DNA of 64,000 nucleotides from Streptococcus infantis. GTDB lineage: Bacteria > Bacillota > Bacilli > Lactobacillales > Streptococcaceae. The notes beneath the pieces were generated by a model. That model did no database searches and was not told the DNA's origin. It was given only the letters and a program-made list of their open reading frames with translations. Shown here in pieces: positions 10,433-22,776 of the stretch (position 1 is the stretch's first letter; each line of letters starts with the position of its first letter). Location of the stretch: assembly GCF_000963255.1 (NCBI RefSeq), contig NZ_JYOV01000022.1, positions 1-64,000 on the forward strand, given 5' to 3'. The position numbers were made by a program, and so were the translations under genes.

Positions 10433-11674
10433 ATGAAGAAATTATTTTTAACACTATTAACACTTATTTCGTTTGGTTCCGCTACTACGGTTTTTGCCCA
10501 GGATTTTGATGTAGCAGCAAAACATGCCATTGCTGTTGAAGCTAATAGCGGTAAGATATTATACGAAAAGGATGCTACTCAACCTGTTGAAATTGCTTCT
10601 ATTAGCAAATTGCTTACCGTATATCTCGTTTACGAAGCCTTGGAACAGGGGAAAATCTCTCTTTCTACTCCTGTAGAAATTTCTGATTACCCCTACCAGT
10701 TGACAACTAATTCTGCGGCTAGTAATGTTCCCATGGAAGCTAGAAATTACACTGTCGAAGAGTTGCTAGAAGCAACTTTGGTATCTAGCGCTAACAGTGC
10801 TGCTATCGCTTTAGCTGAAAAAATTGCCGGTTCTGAGAAGGACTTTGTAGATATGATGAAGGCCAAACTAGAAGAATGGGGAATTCAAGATGCTACACTC
10901 GTCAATACAACCGGGCTCAACAATGAAACTCTTGGAAATAATATCTATCCAGGATCTAAAAAAGATGATGAAAACAAATTGAGCGCTTATGATGTTGCTG
11001 TCGTTGCTCGCAATCTCATCCTCAAGTATCCTCAAGTCTTAGAAATCACAAAGAAACCTTCTTCTACTTTTGCAGGGATGACCATTCATTCTACCAACTA
11101 TATGTTAGAGGGAATGCCTGCCTATCGTGGTGGTGTTGATGGACTTAAAACTGGTACGACTGATAAAGCTGGAGCATCCTTTGTAGGTACGACTGTAGAA
11201 AAAGGAATGCGTATTATCACAGTTGTCTTAAACGCTGACAACCAAGATACCAATCCATATGCACGCTTTACAGCTACTTCTTCTATTTTAGATTACATCT
11301 CATCAAACTTTGCTCTTCAGACAATCGTCAAACAAGGGGAAAGTTACGAAGATAGTAAATCGCCTGTATTAGATGGGAAGGAAGATACAGTTACAGCTGT
11401 CGCCAAAGAAGATATCAAAATCGTACAACGTCTTGGTAGTCGTACACAATCAACTATTACCTACACAGCGGATACTACTGAACACACTGCTCCACTAGAG
11501 GCAGGAACTGTCGTTGGACATTTGACTTATGAAGACAAGGATCTAGTTGGTCAAGGATACATTACAACTGACAAACCTAGTTTTGAGATGGTCGCAGAAA
11601 AAAATGTCGAAAAAGCCTTCTTCTTAAAAGTTTGGTGGAATCGCTTCGTTCGTTTTGTTAACGAGAAGTTATAA
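10433..11674 (+). CDS. dacA: D-alanyl-D-alanine carboxypeptidase (low-molecular-weight PBP3)
   Basis: 413 residues. It trims the terminal D-Ala from peptidoglycan pentapeptides at the outer face of the membrane. A signal peptide (about 1-22, ending TVFAQ) precedes the penicillin-binding domain with SxxK (S56-K59), SxN (S119-A-N121) and KTG (K239-G241). A C-terminal all-beta domain (about 290-385) is followed by an amphipathic anchor helix (FFLKVWWNRFVRFVN). This is the PBP5/6 (class A carboxypeptidase) architecture. All catalytic motifs are intact. It is monocistronic; the ATG follows the -10 so closely that the mRNA looks leaderless. Confidence 0.96.
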   Translation: MKKLFLTLLTLISFGSATTVFAQDFDVAAKHAIAVEANSGKILYEKDATQPVEIASISKLLTVYLVYEALEQGKISLSTPVEISDYPYQLTTNSAASNVPMEARNYTVEELLEATLVSSANSAAIALAEKIAGSEKDFVDMMKAKLEEWGIQDATLVNTTGLNNETLGNNIYPGSKKDDENKLSAYDVAVVARNLILKYPQVLEITKKPSSTFAGMTIHSTNYMLEGMPAYRGGVDGLKTGTTDKAGASFVGTTVEKGMRIITVVLNADNQDTNPYARFTATSSILDYISSNFALQTIVKQGESYEDSKSPVLDGKEDTVTAVAKEDIKIVQRLGSRTQSTITYTADTTEHTAPLEAGTVVGHLTYEDKDLVGQGYITTDKPSFEMVAEKNVEKAFFLKVWWNRFVRFVNEKL

Positions 11675-11681
11675 AAAATCG

Positions 11682-11708
11682 AAAAATCGCGAAATTCGCG
11701 ATTTTTTT
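11682..11708 (+). terminator. Bidirectional terminator between dacA and the APC permease gene
   Basis: A/T tracts flank the hairpin AATCGCG-AAATT-CGCGATT; it can serve dacA (plus) and the convergent permease gene (minus). Confidence 0.8.
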
Positions 11709-11710
11709 CT

Positions 11711-13111
11711 TTATTCATTTTCAGCTACAGTCGAATGGTTATATCCATAAACAAAGTAAATAATAACTCCTATTAATAAAGCTAGTCCAAATGCCATCCA
11801 TGTTTCAAGGGTATATTGAAGCATAAATGAAAGGCAGATTAGAATAGACAAGATTGGTAAAAAAGGTACCAGGGGAGTTTTAAATTCTCCCTCTTTGGGC
11901 ATACCCTTATCTTTTCTCAATTTGATAATCCCGTAGGCTAGGAGAATAAGATAGGCTAAGGTGCAGATATTGAGAAAGGCTGCGATACTTGCTAGAGGGA
12001 AGATCCCCGCTGCAATCGCTGAAACAACACCTGTTAAAATGGTCGCATTCTTAGGGACACGACTGGTCTTAGTCACTTGTTTGAAACTCTGAGGCATGAG
12101 CCCATCACGTGCCAAACTATAAATCATTCGAGACAAGGCGTAAGTCATGGAAATACATACCGTAATCAAAGTAAAAATAGCAACGAGTGAAACATAATTA
12201 GCTGCCCAACTAATACCAATACTTCTAAGAGCAAAAGCCACTGCATCATCAACATTGAGCTTGCTATAATGAACGATACCTGTCAATATCAAGGTAACCA
12301 AGGCATACAGAATGGTTACAATGGTTAAGGATAAAACAATCCCACGTGGGATATTCTTTTGTGGACTTTGAATTTCATCAACTGCCATAGAAATGGATTC
12401 AAAACCTAAGAATCCAAAAAACATTAGTGAAGCACCTGCCATAATTCCAGTGCTTCCACCATAAATTTGACCAAAACCAAATGGTGCAAAATCTGACCAA
12501 TTTTCAGGTTTAATGTACCAAATTCCAACTAGGATAAATAAGGCAAGGGCAGAAAATTTTAAAACAACAAGAATAGAATTAAAACGAAGAGCTGCTTTCG
12601 AATTTAAAAGTACAACGCCTGTAACAAGTAGAATTACTAAAATTGGTAAAAGATCAATGTAAGTACCATGTTCAGGATTAAAAGTTCCATTCAAGGCTTG
12701 TGGCAAGGAAATTCCATAATGGCTAAGCAAACCCTTAAAATAGGCCGCCCAACCTGAAGCGACACCAGAAACAGCTGTCATAAATTCCATGATAGTCAGC
12801 CAACCTGCAATCCAGGCTGGAAATTCTCCTAAAATTGCATATAAATAACTATATGCTCCACCCGTTGCAGGAACACGAGAAGCAAATTCTGCAAAAAATA
12901 GTGCAGATAAGGACACGCAGATAGCAGAAATTACAATCGATACCACAAGGGCAGGTCCTGCTAATGTTGCTGCAGCAGTTCCTGTAATCGTAAAAATACC
13001 TGTTCCCACCATAGCACCAATGCCCAAGAGAATTAAGTCCCATAGTTTTAAATGGCGATGCATTTCTGTTTTACCTAGACTAACGTCTTTGGTTCTAAAA
13101 ATATTCATCAT
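11711..13111 (-). CDS. APC-family amino acid permease
   Basis: 466 residues with about 12 transmembrane segments. It belongs to the cationic-amino-acid-transporter branch of the APC superfamily (YfnA/CAT-like): N-terminal RHLKLWDLILLGIGAMVGTG with the helix-1 GAMVGTGIF substrate-binding stretch, then FAEFASRVPATGGAYSYLY. It should import amino acids by proton symport; specificity cannot be read from sequence. GGGAG lies a few bases before the two tandem ATGs. It is monocistronic, convergent with dacA, and has a MITE-like repeat upstream. Confidence 0.9.
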   Translation of the reverse strand: MMNIFRTKDVSLGKTEMHRHLKLWDLILLGIGAMVGTGIFTITGTAAATLAGPALVVSIVISAICVSLSALFFAEFASRVPATGGAYSYLYAILGEFPAWIAGWLTIMEFMTAVSGVASGWAAYFKGLLSHYGISLPQALNGTFNPEHGTYIDLLPILVILLVTGVVLLNSKAALRFNSILVVLKFSALALFILVGIWYIKPENWSDFAPFGFGQIYGGSTGIMAGASLMFFGFLGFESISMAVDEIQSPQKNIPRGIVLSLTIVTILYALVTLILTGIVHYSKLNVDDAVAFALRSIGISWAANYVSLVAIFTLITVCISMTYALSRMIYSLARDGLMPQSFKQVTKTSRVPKNATILTGVVSAIAAGIFPLASIAAFLNICTLAYLILLAYGIIKLRKDKGMPKEGEFKTPLVPFLPILSILICLSFMLQYTLETWMAFGLALLIGVIIYFVYGYNHSTVAENE

Positions 13112-13194
13112 TCATCTCCCAATTTATAAGATTGTATTATTTTATCATATATAAGGATTTTTGTGAATATTTATTAGCATCTTTCATCAAAAAA

Positions 13195-13377
13195 ACTGAG
13201 AGTGGGACAGAAATCGGTAATTCGTTAGAATACGATTTCGTCGTCCCACCTCCGCACAGTTGAGTAGGGCTGTAAAAGCTGATGAAATCAGCGTAGTAGA
13301 GCCCACTCAACCACTGCGTCTTGCTCAACAATCCAAAGACAATTGAGAGGCTAGGACTTTTGTCCCAGCCTCAGTTT
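13195..13377. repeat. MITE-like intergenic repeat with terminal inverted repeats
   Basis: The left end ACTGAGAGTGGGACAGAAATC and the right end, read on the minus strand, ACTGAGGCTGGGACAAAAGTC are imperfect inverted repeats of about 20 bp. Inner inverted segments (for example GTTGAGTAGGGCT against AGCCCACTCAAC) would fold the ~183-bp unit into a long hairpin. I recognise this sequence type as a common streptococcal intergenic repeat; it is not RUP or BOX as I know them. It separates sufB from the permease gene and may terminate transcription. Confidence 0.7.
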
Positions 13378-13390
13378 CTGTTCATAAAGT

Positions 13391-14803
13391 TTATCCGACT
13401 GATCCTTCCATCTCATAGCTAATCAAGCGGTTGAGCTCAACTGCGTATTCCATTGGAAGTTCTTTGGTGAAGGGCTCGACAAATCCCATGACAATCATTT
13501 CAGTTGCTTCAGATTCTGACAGACCACGACTCATGAGATAATAGAGTTGTTCTTCTGAAATCTTAGATACTTTGGCTTCGTGTTCCAAAGCTACTTGTGA
13601 GTTGTGGATTTCATTAAACGGAATGGTATCTGATGCTGACAAGTCATCCATGATAATAGTGTCACACTCGATGTGAGAGACAGATTTCTTAGAGTTCTTG
13701 TTGAAGGTCACTTGTCCACGGTAGTCAACCTTTCCTCCGCCTTTAGCGATGGATTTAGACACAATGGACGAGCTTGTATGTGGAGCATTGTGGATCATCT
13801 TAGCACCAGTGTCTTGGTGTTGTCCAGCATTGGCAAAGGCAATCGAAAGCATGGTCCCACGCGCCCCTTCTCCATCCAGGTAAACAGATGGGTATTTCAT
13901 GGTTGTTTTGGCACCTAAGTTTCCATCAATCCACTCAACAGTCGCATCTTTCAAGGCTTTTGCACGTTTGGTTACCAAGTTATAGACGTTATCAGACCAG
14001 TTTTGGATGGTTGTATAACGCATGTAAGCTCCATCCAAAGCAAAGATTTCTACAATGGCAGCATGCAAACTGTTACTTGAATAAGTTGGCGCAGTACATC
14101 CTTCTACATAGTGGACACTTGCTCCCTCATCAACGATAATCAAGGTACGTTCAAACTGACCAGTATTTTCGTTGTTGATACGGAAGTAAGTTTGAAGTGG
14201 AATATCTACCTTGACACCTTTTGGTACGTAAATAAAGGTTCCACCTGACCATACTGCTGAGTTGAGGGCTGCCAACTTGTTATCAGTCGGTGGCACCAAC
14301 TTAGCAAAGTATTGTTTAAACAAGTCTGGGTACTCTTTGAGGGCAGAATCTGTATCAGTAAAGATAATACCTAACTTCTCAAATTCTTCCTTCATGTTGT
14401 GGTAAACCACTTCTGACTCATACTGGGCAGAAGCTCCAGCAAGATAAGCACGCTCAGCTTCAGGAATCCCAATACGTTCAAAGGTTTCTTTGATTTTTTC
14501 AGGAACTTCATCCCAAGAACGGGCTGGTTTATCAGATGGTTTTTGGTAGTAAATCAAGTCATCAAAATCAATCTCTGACAAGTCTGCTCCCCAGGTTTGC
14601 ATTGGCATTTTTTTGAAGGTTTCATAAGATTTCAAACGGAATTCTAACATCCACTCAGGCTCTCCCTTAGCAGCTGATAGTTCACGAATGACATCTTCAT
14701 TCAATCCTTTTCCTGTCGATAGGACAGGCTCTACATCGTCATGGAAACCAAATTTATATTCACCAAGGTCAATTGGTTTTGGTTCTACTCTTTCTTCAGC
14801 CAT
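13391..14803 (-). CDS. sufB: Fe-S cluster assembly scaffold SufB
   Basis: 470 residues. It is the scaffold subunit of the SufBC2D complex that assembles Fe-S clusters. The C-terminal half is the right-handed beta-helix shared with SufD, with [28 protein letters not shown] repeats, [13 protein letters not shown] and the C-terminal [11 protein letters not shown]. It is the last gene of sufC-sufD-sufS-sufU-sufB, the standard Firmicute order; start ATG with AAAGGAT upstream. Its 56-nt distance from sufU holds no terminator. Confidence 0.97.
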   Translation of the reverse strand: MAEERVEPKPIDLGEYKFGFHDDVEPVLSTGKGLNEDVIRELSAAKGEPEWMLEFRLKSYETFKKMPMQTWGADLSEIDFDDLIYYQKPSDKPARSWDEVPEKIKETFERIGIPEAERAYLAGASAQYESEVVYHNMKEEFEKLGIIFTDTDSALKEYPDLFKQYFAKLVPPTDNKLAALNSAVWSGGTFIYVPKGVKVDIPLQTYFRINNENTGQFERTLIIVDEGASVHYVEGCTAPTYSSNSLHAAIVEIFALDGAYMRYTTIQNWSDNVYNLVTKRAKALKDATVEWIDGNLGAKTTMKYPSVYLDGEGARGTMLSIAFANAGQHQDTGAKMIHNAPHTSSSIVSKSIAKGGGKVDYRGQVTFNKNSKKSVSHIECDTIIMDDLSASDTIPFNEIHNSQVALEHEAKVSKISEEQLYYLMSRGLSESEATEMIVMGFVEPFTKELPMEYAVELNRLISYEMEGSVG

Positions 14804-14859
14804 AATATCCTTTCTTTCATTCTTTATTTCTATGATTTATAAGACAAAGAAAGCTTGTC

Positions 14860-17786
<2,927 letters not shown>

Positions 17787-17813
17787 TTACTTCTCCTAAA
17801 AGATACGAGGGAA

Positions 17814-18584
17814 TTACAATTCTTCCTTGTAGTCGTAGCCAAGTTCTTCAGCTAGTTTTGCGTATCCTTCACGCTCCAAACGCGCAGCCAATTCTGGACC
17901 ACCAGAAAGAACAACACGCCCTTCCATCATGACGTGTACCACATCAGGTGTGATGTAGTTCAAAAGACGTTGGTAGTGAGTGATAATCATAGCACCAAAG
18001 CCTTCACCACGCATAGCGTTCACACCTTTAGATACAACTTTAAGAGCATCAATATCAAGACCTGAGTCAATCTCATCCAAAAGGGCAAAAGTTGGTTCCA
18101 ACATCAAAAGCTGAAGAATTTCATTACGTTTTTTCTCACCACCAGAGAAACCTTCATTGAGGTAACGCTCTGCCATCTCTTCTTTCATGTTGAGCAATTC
18201 CATTTTCTCGTCCAACTTAGTGATAAACTCACGAACTGAGATTTTCTCATCGTCTTCTTTACCAGCATTCATGGCTGCACGAAGAAATTCAGCATTGGTA
18301 ATCCCAGGAATTTCTGATGGGTATTGCATAGCAAGGAAAAGTCCCATACGCGCACGCTCATCCACTTCCAACTCAAGGATATTTACACCGTCAAACAAGA
18401 CTTCACCTTTGGTTACTTCATAGTTTGGGTTTCCCATAATAGCAGCTGAAAGAGTAGACTTACCGGTACCATTTGGGCCCATGATAGCTGCAATTTCTCC
18501 TGTTTTAAGAGTCAGATTAACCCCTTTTAAAATTTCTTTTCCTTCGATTTCAACGTGAAGATCTTTGATCTCTAATACTGACAT
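17814..18584 (-). CDS. sufC: Fe-S cluster assembly ATPase SufC
   Basis: 256 residues from ATG 18584 (AAGGAATTATC precedes it). It is an ABC-type ATPase that energises SufB/SufD. Walker A GPNGTGKST at residues 36-44, the SufC signature SGGEKKRNE, Walker B LLDEIDSGLD, and the switch His in ITHYQRLL. There is no membrane domain, as expected for SufC. First gene of the operon; upstream in-frame codons to 18617 are unlikely to be used. Confidence 0.97.
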   Translation of the reverse strand: MSVLEIKDLHVEIEGKEILKGVNLTLKTGEIAAIMGPNGTGKSTLSAAIMGNPNYEVTKGEVLFDGVNILELEVDERARMGLFLAMQYPSEIPGITNAEFLRAAMNAGKEDDEKISVREFITKLDEKMELLNMKEEMAERYLNEGFSGGEKKRNEILQLLMLEPTFALLDEIDSGLDIDALKVVSKGVNAMRGEGFGAMIITHYQRLLNYITPDVVHVMMEGRVVLSGGPELAARLEREGYAKLAEELGYDYKEEL

Positions 18585-18684
18585 GATAATTCCTTTCTTT
18601 TCAATCCGTTTTACCATTTTCGCCAGAAAATTGTCCTTAGTTTTCTAGTAAAAAACGATAAAATATCAATAAATATACTTTAAT

Positions 18685-18693
18685 AGTATAACA
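18685..18693 (-). promoter_or_regulatory. Extended -10 promoter of the suf operon
   Basis: Minus strand TGT-TATACT (-10 at 18685-18690). It directly abuts the terminator of the upstream dnaX block, and its -35 region would fall inside that hairpin. The leader to the sufC ATG is about 95 nt. No Fe-S regulator site is recognised. Confidence 0.5.
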
Positions 18694-18713
18694 AAAAAAA
18701 GCCTAAAAGGCTT
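18693..18713 (-). terminator. Terminator after the DUF3272-like gene
   Basis: Minus-strand hairpin AAGCCT-TTT-AGGCTT followed by eight U, ending the GAF-dnaX-DUF3272 operon. Confidence 0.8.
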
Positions 18714-18736
18714 TAATTTTGTCTAGAAGCTGAGGG

Positions 18737-18931
18737 TTACTTCTTTCCACGAAAATGATCATCTATAGCGTTGACAATTTTACCCATAATATAGCTGACT
18801 CTAAAATTTCTTAGGATTAAAATAGCCCAAAGCAAGGCTACGATATACCGTTGATCCATGATGGATTCATTAAAAAAATAAGTCTCGGCAGCAGTAAATA
18901 AGGCCATAATTATAAATTGTTGTCTGTTCAT
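18737..18931 (-). CDS. Small membrane protein, DUF3272-like
   Basis: 64 residues with two hydrophobic segments (about 5-20 and 30-45) and a basic C-terminus. I match it from memory to the streptococcal family DUF3272, of unknown function. It lies 22 nt downstream of dnaX and before a terminator. Conserved location next to dnaX supports it being a real gene, but no role can be assigned. Confidence 0.7.
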   Translation of the reverse strand: MNRQQFIIMALFTAAETYFFNESIMDQRYIVALLWAILILRNFRVSYIMGKIVNAIDDHFRGKK

Positions 18932-18953
18932 CGTATTATGTCACAAAATCCTT

Positions 18954-20618
18954 TTAATCTTCTGCAATGGTTACTTTATCCGCTAGAAACTCAAATCCTT
19001 GAGGAAGGACAGATTCCTCAACTTCTTCCTTAACGGGTTGACCTTGAGACGATTTAGCCTTCGCTGAGAAATCAGCTCTGACTTCTTTCCACTCTTCCAT
19101 GGAAATAGCAAGAATCTCTGGTGAAAATCCCGCTGCTTGACTGAGTATATTACCAAACATGGTGTTGAGATTATCACGTTTCATGGTCTGACCAGCATTG
19201 AAGTTAGACTCAAATGCAAGAATGGCATGATGTTCATTAGCCGCAACAGGTTGAGAACCGACTAAAAGTGCCTTATCAGGACCTGACAAGCTTTCAATAA
19301 CTTCTCCCCAAGCATTTTGAAGACGAATTAGATTGTGACGGGCTAAATCAGGATTTTCAACCGCTTCTTGAAGAATAGACTGAACCTTATTACGATCTAC
19401 GCGATAAACTGACTTGCTGCTAACTGGGCGACTTGGCGTTGGTGTGGTCTGTTTGGGACTTGTGTTAACATTTGCCAGAGCCTGTTTCAATCGCGCAACT
19501 TCTTCTCTAAGAGAAGATAATTCCTCAGCCACATCACCTGAAAGTCCTAGTTGGGAATCAAGTTCTGTCAAACGAATGGTCATCATTTCAGCATAAATCT
19601 TAGGCTGTAAGCTAGCCTTGATATCAGCTAAACTACTTGTTGCAATTCCAATCATCTCAAACAAAATAGCCTGTGAAAGACCTAGGTTATCCTTGAAGAG
19701 ATCACTATAGTGAGTATTCTCCCCTCCAGTTTGGACAATCAAAATATCTCGCAAGTATTGCAACAAATCCGTTACAAATCGTGTCATGCTTTTTCCGTTA
19801 TCAAAAATCAAATTTAGATTTTCCAAAGCACGAGTCACATCTTTTTGTGCCAAGGCAGCCACATAATTATCCAAAGCACTTAGACTAATAGTCCCAGTAA
19901 TTTCCTCAGAAACAGCTGTCGTTAATCTAGCATCTTGAGTCAAGCTCAATGCTTGGTCTAAAATGGACAAAGCATCCCGCATACCACCTTCGGCTCTACG
20001 AGCGATAATCTCGACAGCTTCAGACTCATAATCAATCCCTTCCTTCTCTAAAATATGGAAAATATGATCTCGAATATCCTGAGTTCTAATAGATTTGAAC
20101 TCGAAGCGTTGAACACGAGACAAAATGGTTGCAGGAATCTTATGAAGCTCTGTTGTTGCTAGAATAAAAACAACATTAGGAGTTGGTTCTTCAAGAGTTT
20201 TCAAAAGGGCATTGAAGGCTCCTGTTGAAAGCATATGAACCTCATCAATGATATAGACCTTATACTGAGCTATACTTGGAGCATAGGTTGATTTATCACG
20301 GATATCACGAATTTCATCCACCCCATTGTTAGAGGCCGCGTCCATTTCGATAACGTCTTCCAAGCTACCGTCTGTTACAGCTTGACAGATATAACAGTTA
20401 TTGCAAGGTTCTCCTCCCTCTTGATTAGGGCAGTTCATAGCCTTGGAAAAAATTTTGGCTACACTGGTTTTTCCAGTTCCACGAGGCCCTGAAAATAGAT
20501 AGGCATGGCTAATCTTTTCCTGCTCTACGGCTTGTTTCAGAGTTTTTGCAACAATTTCCTGGCCTACTAACTGTGAAAATGTTTGACTTCTATATTTTCG
20601 ATAAAGGGCCTGATACAT
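18954..20618 (-). CDS. dnaX: DNA polymerase III subunits gamma/tau
   Basis: 554 residues. It is the clamp-loader ATPase. Walker A GPRGTGKTS (about 45-53), a zinc module with CPNQEGGEPCNNCYIC, Walker B DEVHMLS, and the SRVQRFEFK sensor are present. A C-terminal tau-like region of about 180 residues follows a Pro/Thr-rich linker. The ATG overlaps the stop of the upstream GAF gene by one base (TAATG), so they are coupled. I see no clear programmed-frameshift heptamer. Confidence 0.96.
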   Translation of the reverse strand: MYQALYRKYRSQTFSQLVGQEIVAKTLKQAVEQEKISHAYLFSGPRGTGKTSVAKIFSKAMNCPNQEGGEPCNNCYICQAVTDGSLEDVIEMDAASNNGVDEIRDIRDKSTYAPSIAQYKVYIIDEVHMLSTGAFNALLKTLEEPTPNVVFILATTELHKIPATILSRVQRFEFKSIRTQDIRDHIFHILEKEGIDYESEAVEIIARRAEGGMRDALSILDQALSLTQDARLTTAVSEEITGTISLSALDNYVAALAQKDVTRALENLNLIFDNGKSMTRFVTDLLQYLRDILIVQTGGENTHYSDLFKDNLGLSQAILFEMIGIATSSLADIKASLQPKIYAEMMTIRLTELDSQLGLSGDVAEELSSLREEVARLKQALANVNTSPKQTTPTPSRPVSSKSVYRVDRNKVQSILQEAVENPDLARHNLIRLQNAWGEVIESLSGPDKALLVGSQPVAANEHHAILAFESNFNAGQTMKRDNLNTMFGNILSQAAGFSPEILAISMEEWKEVRADFSAKAKSSQGQPVKEEVEESVLPQGFEFLADKVTIAED

Positions 20619-21115
20619 TACGCTTTCTCCTCAAACATTGAAAAATTCCATTCGGTTTTCTCTAACAAAATAGAAACAAACTCTTCTAGATATTTCAGAT
20701 CCAACTCATCATAATCATCAACAAGAGATGAATCTAAATCTAGAACGCCCAGAAGACGTCCCTCTTTAACCATCGGCACAACAATTTCACTACGAGCACT
20801 ACTATCACAAGAAATATAGTTTGGATAGGTTTTAACATCACCAACAATCACTGTTTGACGACTAGCTGCAGACTCTCCACAAACACCTTTTCCAAGAGCG
20901 ATTCGTACACATGAAACTCCACCTTGAAAGGGTCCCAAAATCAGTTCATTCCCATCAAATAGATAGAAACCTGCAAAAACAGTATTGGGAAAACTTGTTT
21001 TTAGCAGAGCACTGGCATTTGATAGATTAGCCAACACATTGCGCTCTCCTTCTAAAAGATAAGAGAGCTGTTCATTTATTGTTTGATAAAGTGATTCTTT
21101 TTCTGAATATAGCAT
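20618..21115 (-). CDS. GAF-domain protein, free methionine-(R)-sulfoxide reductase type
   Basis: 165 residues, a single GAF domain. The three cysteines C69, C79 and C103 have the same spacing (10 and 24 residues) as the catalytic/resolving cysteines of E. coli fRMsr, and [18 protein letters not shown] matches that family. It should reduce free Met-(R)-sulfoxide with thioredoxin, an oxidative-stress function relevant to a peroxide-producing streptococcus. It heads the operon with dnaX (TAATG overlap). The ATG is 6 nt after a TATAAT, with no Shine-Dalgarno. Confidence 0.88.
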   Translation of the reverse strand: MLYSEKESLYQTINEQLSYLLEGERNVLANLSNASALLKTSFPNTVFAGFYLFDGNELILGPFQGGVSCVRIALGKGVCGESAASRQTVIVGDVKTYPNYISCDSSARSEIVVPMVKEGRLLGVLDLDSSLVDDYDELDLKYLEEFVSILLEKTEWNFSMFEEKA

Positions 21116-21121
21116 AAAACC

Positions 21122-21130
21122 ATTATATCA
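21122..21130 (-). promoter_or_regulatory. Extended -10 promoter of the GAF-dnaX operon, probable leaderless start
   Basis: Minus strand TGA-TATAAT (-10 at 21122-21127). Six bases separate it from the ATG at 21115, which places the predicted transcription start on the A of the ATG. Confidence 0.65.
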
Positions 21131-21151
21131 AAAAATGCTAGTAGAAAAAAG

Positions 21152-21184
21152 AAAAATCCCTTGTTTTAAAAACAAAGGATTTTA
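21152..21184 (-). terminator. Terminator after rpsA
   Basis: Minus-strand hairpin AAAATCCTTTGTTTT...AAAACAAGGGATTTTT followed by U-rich sequence, 17 nt beyond the rpsA stop. Confidence 0.8.
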
Positions 21185-21200
21185 TTCAAATTCGAATGGA

Positions 21201-22403
21201 TTAAAGTTCGATGTCTCCGAACAAGTCAGCCATTGAGAATCCTGTTTGAGTTTCAGGAAGTTCAAAATCACGTTTTTCTTGACGTTTTGGACGACGTGGA
21301 CGTGGAGCGCGTTTTTCTTCTTTTTGTCCTTCTTCTTGAGCTGGACGTTCTTCAAGAGCTTTGATAGAAAGAGATACACGTTCTGCATCAGCGTTAACTT
21401 CAAGAACTTTAACAGTAACTTCTTGACCAACTTTAAGAGCTTCTTTTGGATTTTCAATACGTTTGTGTGAAATTTGTGATACGTGAACAAGTCCATCGAT
21501 ACCTGGCAATACTTCAACAAATGCACCGAAGTCAGTCAAACGTTTAACTGTACCTTCTACAACATCACCTTTAGCCAATTTTTGCTCAACGCCATCCCAT
21601 GGTCCAGGTGTTGTAGCTTTAAGTGAAAGTGATACGCGTCCTTCTTCTTCGTTAAGATCAAGGATTTTCACTTCAACTTCTTCACCAACAGTTACAACTG
21701 ATTTTGGTGAAACGTTACGTTCGTGTGACAATTCAGTCAAGTGAACCAATCCGTCAACACCACCAAGGTCGATGAAAGCACCGAAGCTAGTGATACGTGC
21801 AACTTTACCAGTTACAACATCACCAACAGCCAATTTACCGAATACTTCAGCACGAGCTGCTGCAGTTGCTGCTTCTACAACTTCACGACGTGAAAGGATG
21901 AAGCGGTTTTCTTTAGGATCAACTTCTTTGATTTTAGCATCAAACTCTTGACCTACAAAACGCTCAGTGTTACGTACAAAACGAGTATCCAACATTGAAG
22001 CTGGGATAAATCCACGTACACCTTCAAATTCAACTGAAAGTCCACCCTTAACAGCGCGAGTTCCTTTAACTGTAACAACTTCTTCTTCGCGTCCTACAAG
22101 TTTGTCCCATGCTTTGCGAGCTTCAAGGCGTTTTTTAGATACAAGGTATGTTACTGTATCAGTATCTTTACCAACTACTTGACGAAGTACAAGAACATCC
22201 AATACTTCACCTACTTTTACAAAGTCATTGATATCTGCATCGCGATCGTTTGTCAATTCGCGAAGAGTCAAGACACCTTCAACACCAGTTCCAGAGATTG
22301 CAACGTTAGCTTGAGTAGCATCAACTGTCAATACTTCAGCACTAACAACATCACCTGGCTCAACTTGGCTAACGCTATTTAGCAAATCTTCAAATTCGTT
22401 CAT
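21201..22403 (-). CDS. rpsA: 30S ribosomal protein S1
   Basis: 400 residues with four S1 RNA-binding repeats (about residues 15-85, 105-170, 190-260, 275-345), each with the G-x-V-x(n)-G-A-F/L pattern, for example ITSFGAFIDLGGVDGLVHLTELS. The acidic/basic tail (EEGQKEEKRAPRPRRPKRQ) is typical of four-repeat Firmicute S1 homologues. It helps the 30S subunit bind mRNAs, which is relevant to the leaderless starts seen nearby. GGAGGA precedes the ATG. The 22404-22560 leader holds a short hairpin (CAAGTTTAAGAAAAACTTG) just before the ribosome-binding site. Confidence 0.95.
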   Translation of the reverse strand: MNEFEDLLNSVSQVEPGDVVSAEVLTVDATQANVAISGTGVEGVLTLRELTNDRDADINDFVKVGEVLDVLVLRQVVGKDTDTVTYLVSKKRLEARKAWDKLVGREEEVVTVKGTRAVKGGLSVEFEGVRGFIPASMLDTRFVRNTERFVGQEFDAKIKEVDPKENRFILSRREVVEAATAAARAEVFGKLAVGDVVTGKVARITSFGAFIDLGGVDGLVHLTELSHERNVSPKSVVTVGEEVEVKILDLNEEEGRVSLSLKATTPGPWDGVEQKLAKGDVVEGTVKRLTDFGAFVEVLPGIDGLVHVSQISHKRIENPKEALKVGQEVTVKVLEVNADAERVSLSIKALEERPAQEEGQKEEKRAPRPRRPKRQEKRDFELPETQTGFSMADLFGDIEL

Positions 22404-22565
22404 CTAAAAAATCCTCCAACAATCAAGTTTTTCTTAAACTTGACATACTTATAATTTTTTCCTAAGCACCCGCAAAGACATGTTATATCGTTCACGTCCT
22501 TCAATTATAAAAATAAAATACCCTAAGATATTTTTCTTTTTATCCTTGAATTTATTACCTAAGAA

Positions 22566-22637
22566 CTGGGGTAGCTGGATTCGAACCAACGCATGAGGGA
22601 GTCAAAGTCCCTTGCCTTACCGCTTGGCTATACCCCA
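22566..22637 (-). tRNA. tRNA-Gln (anticodon UUG)
   Basis: 72 nt on the minus strand. Acceptor TGGGGTA pairs with TACCCCA, the T-arm is GTTCGAATC, and the anticodon loop ACTTTGACT has TTG. No CCA is encoded. It is 9 nt downstream of tRNA-Tyr in the same unit. Confidence 0.97.
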
Positions 22638-22646
22638 AAAGTGAAA

Positions 22647-22727
22647 TGGAGAGAGAGGGATTCGAACCCCCGAACCCGAAGGAGCGGATTTACAGTCCGC
22701 CGCGTTTAGCCTCTTCGCTATCTCTCC
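22647..22727 (-). tRNA. tRNA-Tyr (anticodon GUA)
   Basis: 81 nt on the minus strand with the long variable arm of bacterial tRNA-Tyr (CCTTCGGGTTCGG region). Acceptor GGAGAGA pairs with TCTCTCC; the anticodon loop ACTGTAAAT contains GTA. No CCA is encoded. A strong promoter lies 17 nt upstream. Confidence 0.97.
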
Positions 22728-22744
22728 AATGTTCAACAAAAACT

Positions 22745-22773
22745 ATTATATCATGAAAATTTACAAAAAACAA
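22745..22773 (-). promoter_or_regulatory. Promoter of the tRNA-Tyr/tRNA-Gln unit
   Basis: Minus strand TTGTTT (22768-22773), 17-bp spacer ending TGA, TATAAT (22745-22750). The -35 lies close to the end of the DUF2969 gene (stop at 22777). Confidence 0.75.
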
Positions 22774-22776
22774 GCT

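Noticed and set aside
13137..13331. 64-codon frame inside the MITE-like repeat
   Set aside because: No ribosome-binding site, composed largely of the repeat, no recognisable protein features.
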